Shown here piece after piece: positions 62,567 through 64,000 of a DNA stretch of 64,000 nt. The stretch is from Labrenzia sp. R4_2. GTDB taxonomy: Bacteria > Pseudomonadota > Alphaproteobacteria > Rhizobiales > Stappiaceae. The notes under the pieces were generated by a model that had not been told where the DNA came from, made no database searches, and saw only the letters and a list, made by a program, of their open reading frames with translations. The DNA lies in NCBI RefSeq assembly GCF_017743865.1, contig NZ_JAGHRJ010000002.1, positions 992,001 through 1,056,000 of the forward strand. Reading direction: 5' to 3'. The stretch's first letter is position 1. Each line of letters starts with the position of its first letter. Position numbers and translations under genes: made by a program.

Positions 62567-62892
62567 CCGTTAGTCAAGAATGAATGTAAGTAAACAAAAA
62601 TCCAGTTCTTTCCAGAAAATTATAATTACTATTGTAAAATATAACAATACCGCAGATGCAAAAAATCATAACATCCAACGAACGGCAATGACCAGGATCT
62701 CTTCTACGGAAGGTGCCGATCAAATTGAGAGACTGATTCATCTTCAAAACGCACAGCTCGAAGAGCGCTTGAGGACCCATTTGTGCCATCGCGACCTAGA
62801 CGCGACACGGATCTGCGCGTATACGACACCGGCGTTTTTGCGGCGCACCTGCCGCAGCTGATACACCTGTCAAGAATAGAGGCTCTAGGCCC
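62567..62892. other. 326-bp intergenic region before serA
   Basis: AT-rich next to the GGDEF-EAL gene, GC-rich towards serA. GCGG-CGCACCTG-CCGC is a small hairpin near 62840-62860. A 57-codon open frame from 62688 is present but looks non-coding. No serC gene or recognisable riboswitch was found. Confidence 0.5.
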
Positions 62893-64000
62893 ATGATCCA
62901 CGGTCTGTCCCGGCCAAAGAACCAGATCCGCTGGCTGCTGCTGGAAGGCATCTCGCCGACCGCGCACGCAATTCTGGAGAAAAACGGTTACACGAATGTG
63001 GAAGTCCTGTCCGGCGCGCTGGAAAAGGACGCCCTGATCGAGAAGATGCAGGACGTGCAGATGCTCGGCATCCGCTCCCGGACACAAGTAACGGAAGAGG
63101 TTCTGGAAGCGGCAAAGTCGCTGGTTGCCGTCGGCTGTTTTTCTGTTGGCACCAACCAGGTCGACCTCGGCGGCACCCTGACCCGCGGCATTCCGGTCTT
63201 CAACGCCCCGTTTTCCAACACGCGGTCGGTCGCTGAACTGACCATTGCCGAAATCGTCATGTTGATGCGCGGCGTCTTTCCAAAATCGAGCGGCGCTCAC
63301 GAAGGCCGCTGGATGAAGACGGCCGCCGGTTCTCACGAAGTACGCGGCAAGACCCTCGGCATCATCGGCTATGGCAACATCGGCACGCAGCTGTCCAATC
63401 TCGCAGAAGCGATGGGCCTGCGGGTGATCTATTACGACACGATCGACAAGCTGCAGCACGGCAATGTCATGCCGGCAGACAGCATGGATGCACTCCTTGC
63501 TGAATCCGACGTCGTCTCGCTGCACGTGCCCGACACGCCGGGCACCCGGGACATGTTCGGCGCAGATCAGATCGCCAAGATGAAACAGGGCGCGTTCCTG
63601 ATCAACAATGCCCGCGGAAAGGTCGTCGACATTGATGCGCTCGCAGCGGCCCTGAAATCCGGCCATTTGGCCGGTGCTGCAGTCGATGTCTTCCCGGTTG
63701 AGCCGAAGTCCAACAAGGACGAGTTCATCTCGCCGCTGCGCGGTCTCCACAACGTGATCCTGACCCCGCATGTCGGCGGCTCAACGGAAGAGGCTCAGGC
63801 CCGCATTGGTGAGGAAGTCTCCAAGCGTCTGGTGGAATACTCAGATGTTGGCTCCACGATCGGCGCAGTGTCCTTCCCGCAGGTTCAGCTGCCAAAGGGC
63901 ACGGATGCGACCCGCTTCATTCAGGTGCACCACAATGCGCCCGGCGCGATGCGCACATTGAACGATCTCTTCACCCGGCACGACCTCAACATCCATGCCC
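62893..64000 (+). CDS. serA: Phosphoglycerate dehydrogenase (3' end outside window)
   Basis: The frame is open to the window edge, 369 codons. It begins MIHGLSRPKNQIRWLLLEGI and shows SVGTNQVDLGGTLTRGIPVF, the NAPFSNTRSVAELTIAEIVM motif and the NAD site GIIGYGNIGTQLSNLAEAMG. The catalytic Arg, Glu and His occur in NNARGKVVDIDALA, PKSNKDEF and LTPHVGGSTEEA. The C-terminal ACT domain starts near residue 337 (FIQVHHNAPGAMRTLNDLFT) and is cut off. This is the E. coli-type SerA (about 410 residues), first step of serine synthesis. The start is inferred by alignment; the ribosome site is weak. Confidence 0.95.
   Translation, partial: MIHGLSRPKNQIRWLLLEGISPTAHAILEKNGYTNVEVLSGALEKDALIEKMQDVQMLGIRSRTQVTEEVLEAAKSLVAVGCFSVGTNQVDLGGTLTRGIPVFNAPFSNTRSVAELTIAEIVMLMRGVFPKSSGAHEGRWMKTAAGSHEVRGKTLGIIGYGNIGTQLSNLAEAMGLRVIYYDTIDKLQHGNVMPADSMDALLAESDVVSLHVPDTPGTRDMFGADQIAKMKQGAFLINNARGKVVDIDALAAALKSGHLAGAAVDVFPVEPKSNKDEFISPLRGLHNVILTPHVGGSTEEAQARIGEEVSKRLVEYSDVGSTIGAVSFPQVQLPKGTDATRFIQVHHNAPGAMRTLNDLFTRHDLNIHA

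Noticed and set aside
62567..62892. A serC-type or other serine-linked leader RNA before serA
   Set aside because: No serC gene precedes serA and I could not match the conserved core of any alphaproteobacterial leader motif.
62704..63771. A 355-codon minus-strand frame
   Set aside because: It is antisense to serA, which carries all expected motifs.

Overview
The window reads as a chromosomal segment of a GC-rich marine-type alphaproteobacterium. A Roseibium/Labrenzia-like (Stappiaceae, Hyphomicrobiales) host fits best. The arguments are the rhizobial-type frcR-frcB-frcC-frcA-frcK fructose operon, the plcP-agt lipid-remodelling pair, an Entner-Doudoroff gene set, several TRAP transporters, and a delta-class carbonic anhydrase. 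No database search was run, so the genus is an inference. Nearly all genes look intact. There are no insertion sequences, phage genes or CRISPR arrays.

Layout, left to right. 1-5.3 kb: a truncated threonine dehydratase, plcP-agt behind a Pho-box-like site, an SDR with a degenerate catalytic motif, and a FadL porin. 5.9-8.8 kb: a TPP-riboswitch operon (small leader ORF, thiM, thiD, Tat-exported TRAP solute receptor). 8.9-11.6 kb: a stand-alone Lrp-type ligand domain, an EamA transporter and a short SbmA/BacA protein. 11.6-17.3 kb: tartrate dehydrogenase and a divergent LysR regulator around a palindromic LTTR box, then a TAXI-TRAP uptake system. 17.5-29.8 kb: a Cache-GAF-HD-GYP protein, an orphan form-II CoxL-like molybdoprotein, EamA, a FadD-type ligase, an AAA ATPase, a small membrane protein and adenine deaminase.

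30.1-43.1 kb is a carbohydrate block: frcRBCAK, zwf, edd-eda, and pgi after PilZ and carbonic anhydrase genes. A near-identical palindrome (TTAAATCGATTTAA) lies before zwf, edd and pgi, which suggests one regulator for sugar phosphate entry into the Entner-Doudoroff route. 43.3-49.3 kb holds three tandem glycine-zipper lipoproteins, alanine dehydrogenase with a divergent Lrp regulator, an SMP-30 lactonase, two secreted PAVY-repeat proteins and trhO.

49.4-54.9 kb is the most unusual part: an R-body (refractile body) locus on the minus strand. It has an ECF-like sigma factor, four RebB-like proteins of different architecture and three unrecognised proteins. A divergent gene carrying a C9 tract at its fifth to eighth codons lies beside it. 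55-64 kb returns to housekeeping: an LLM oxidoreductase, a flavodoxin, tRNA-Lys(CTT), an ilvB-ilvH operon with a classical Leu/Ile/Val attenuation leader, a PAS-GGDEF-EAL protein, and serA running off the right edge.
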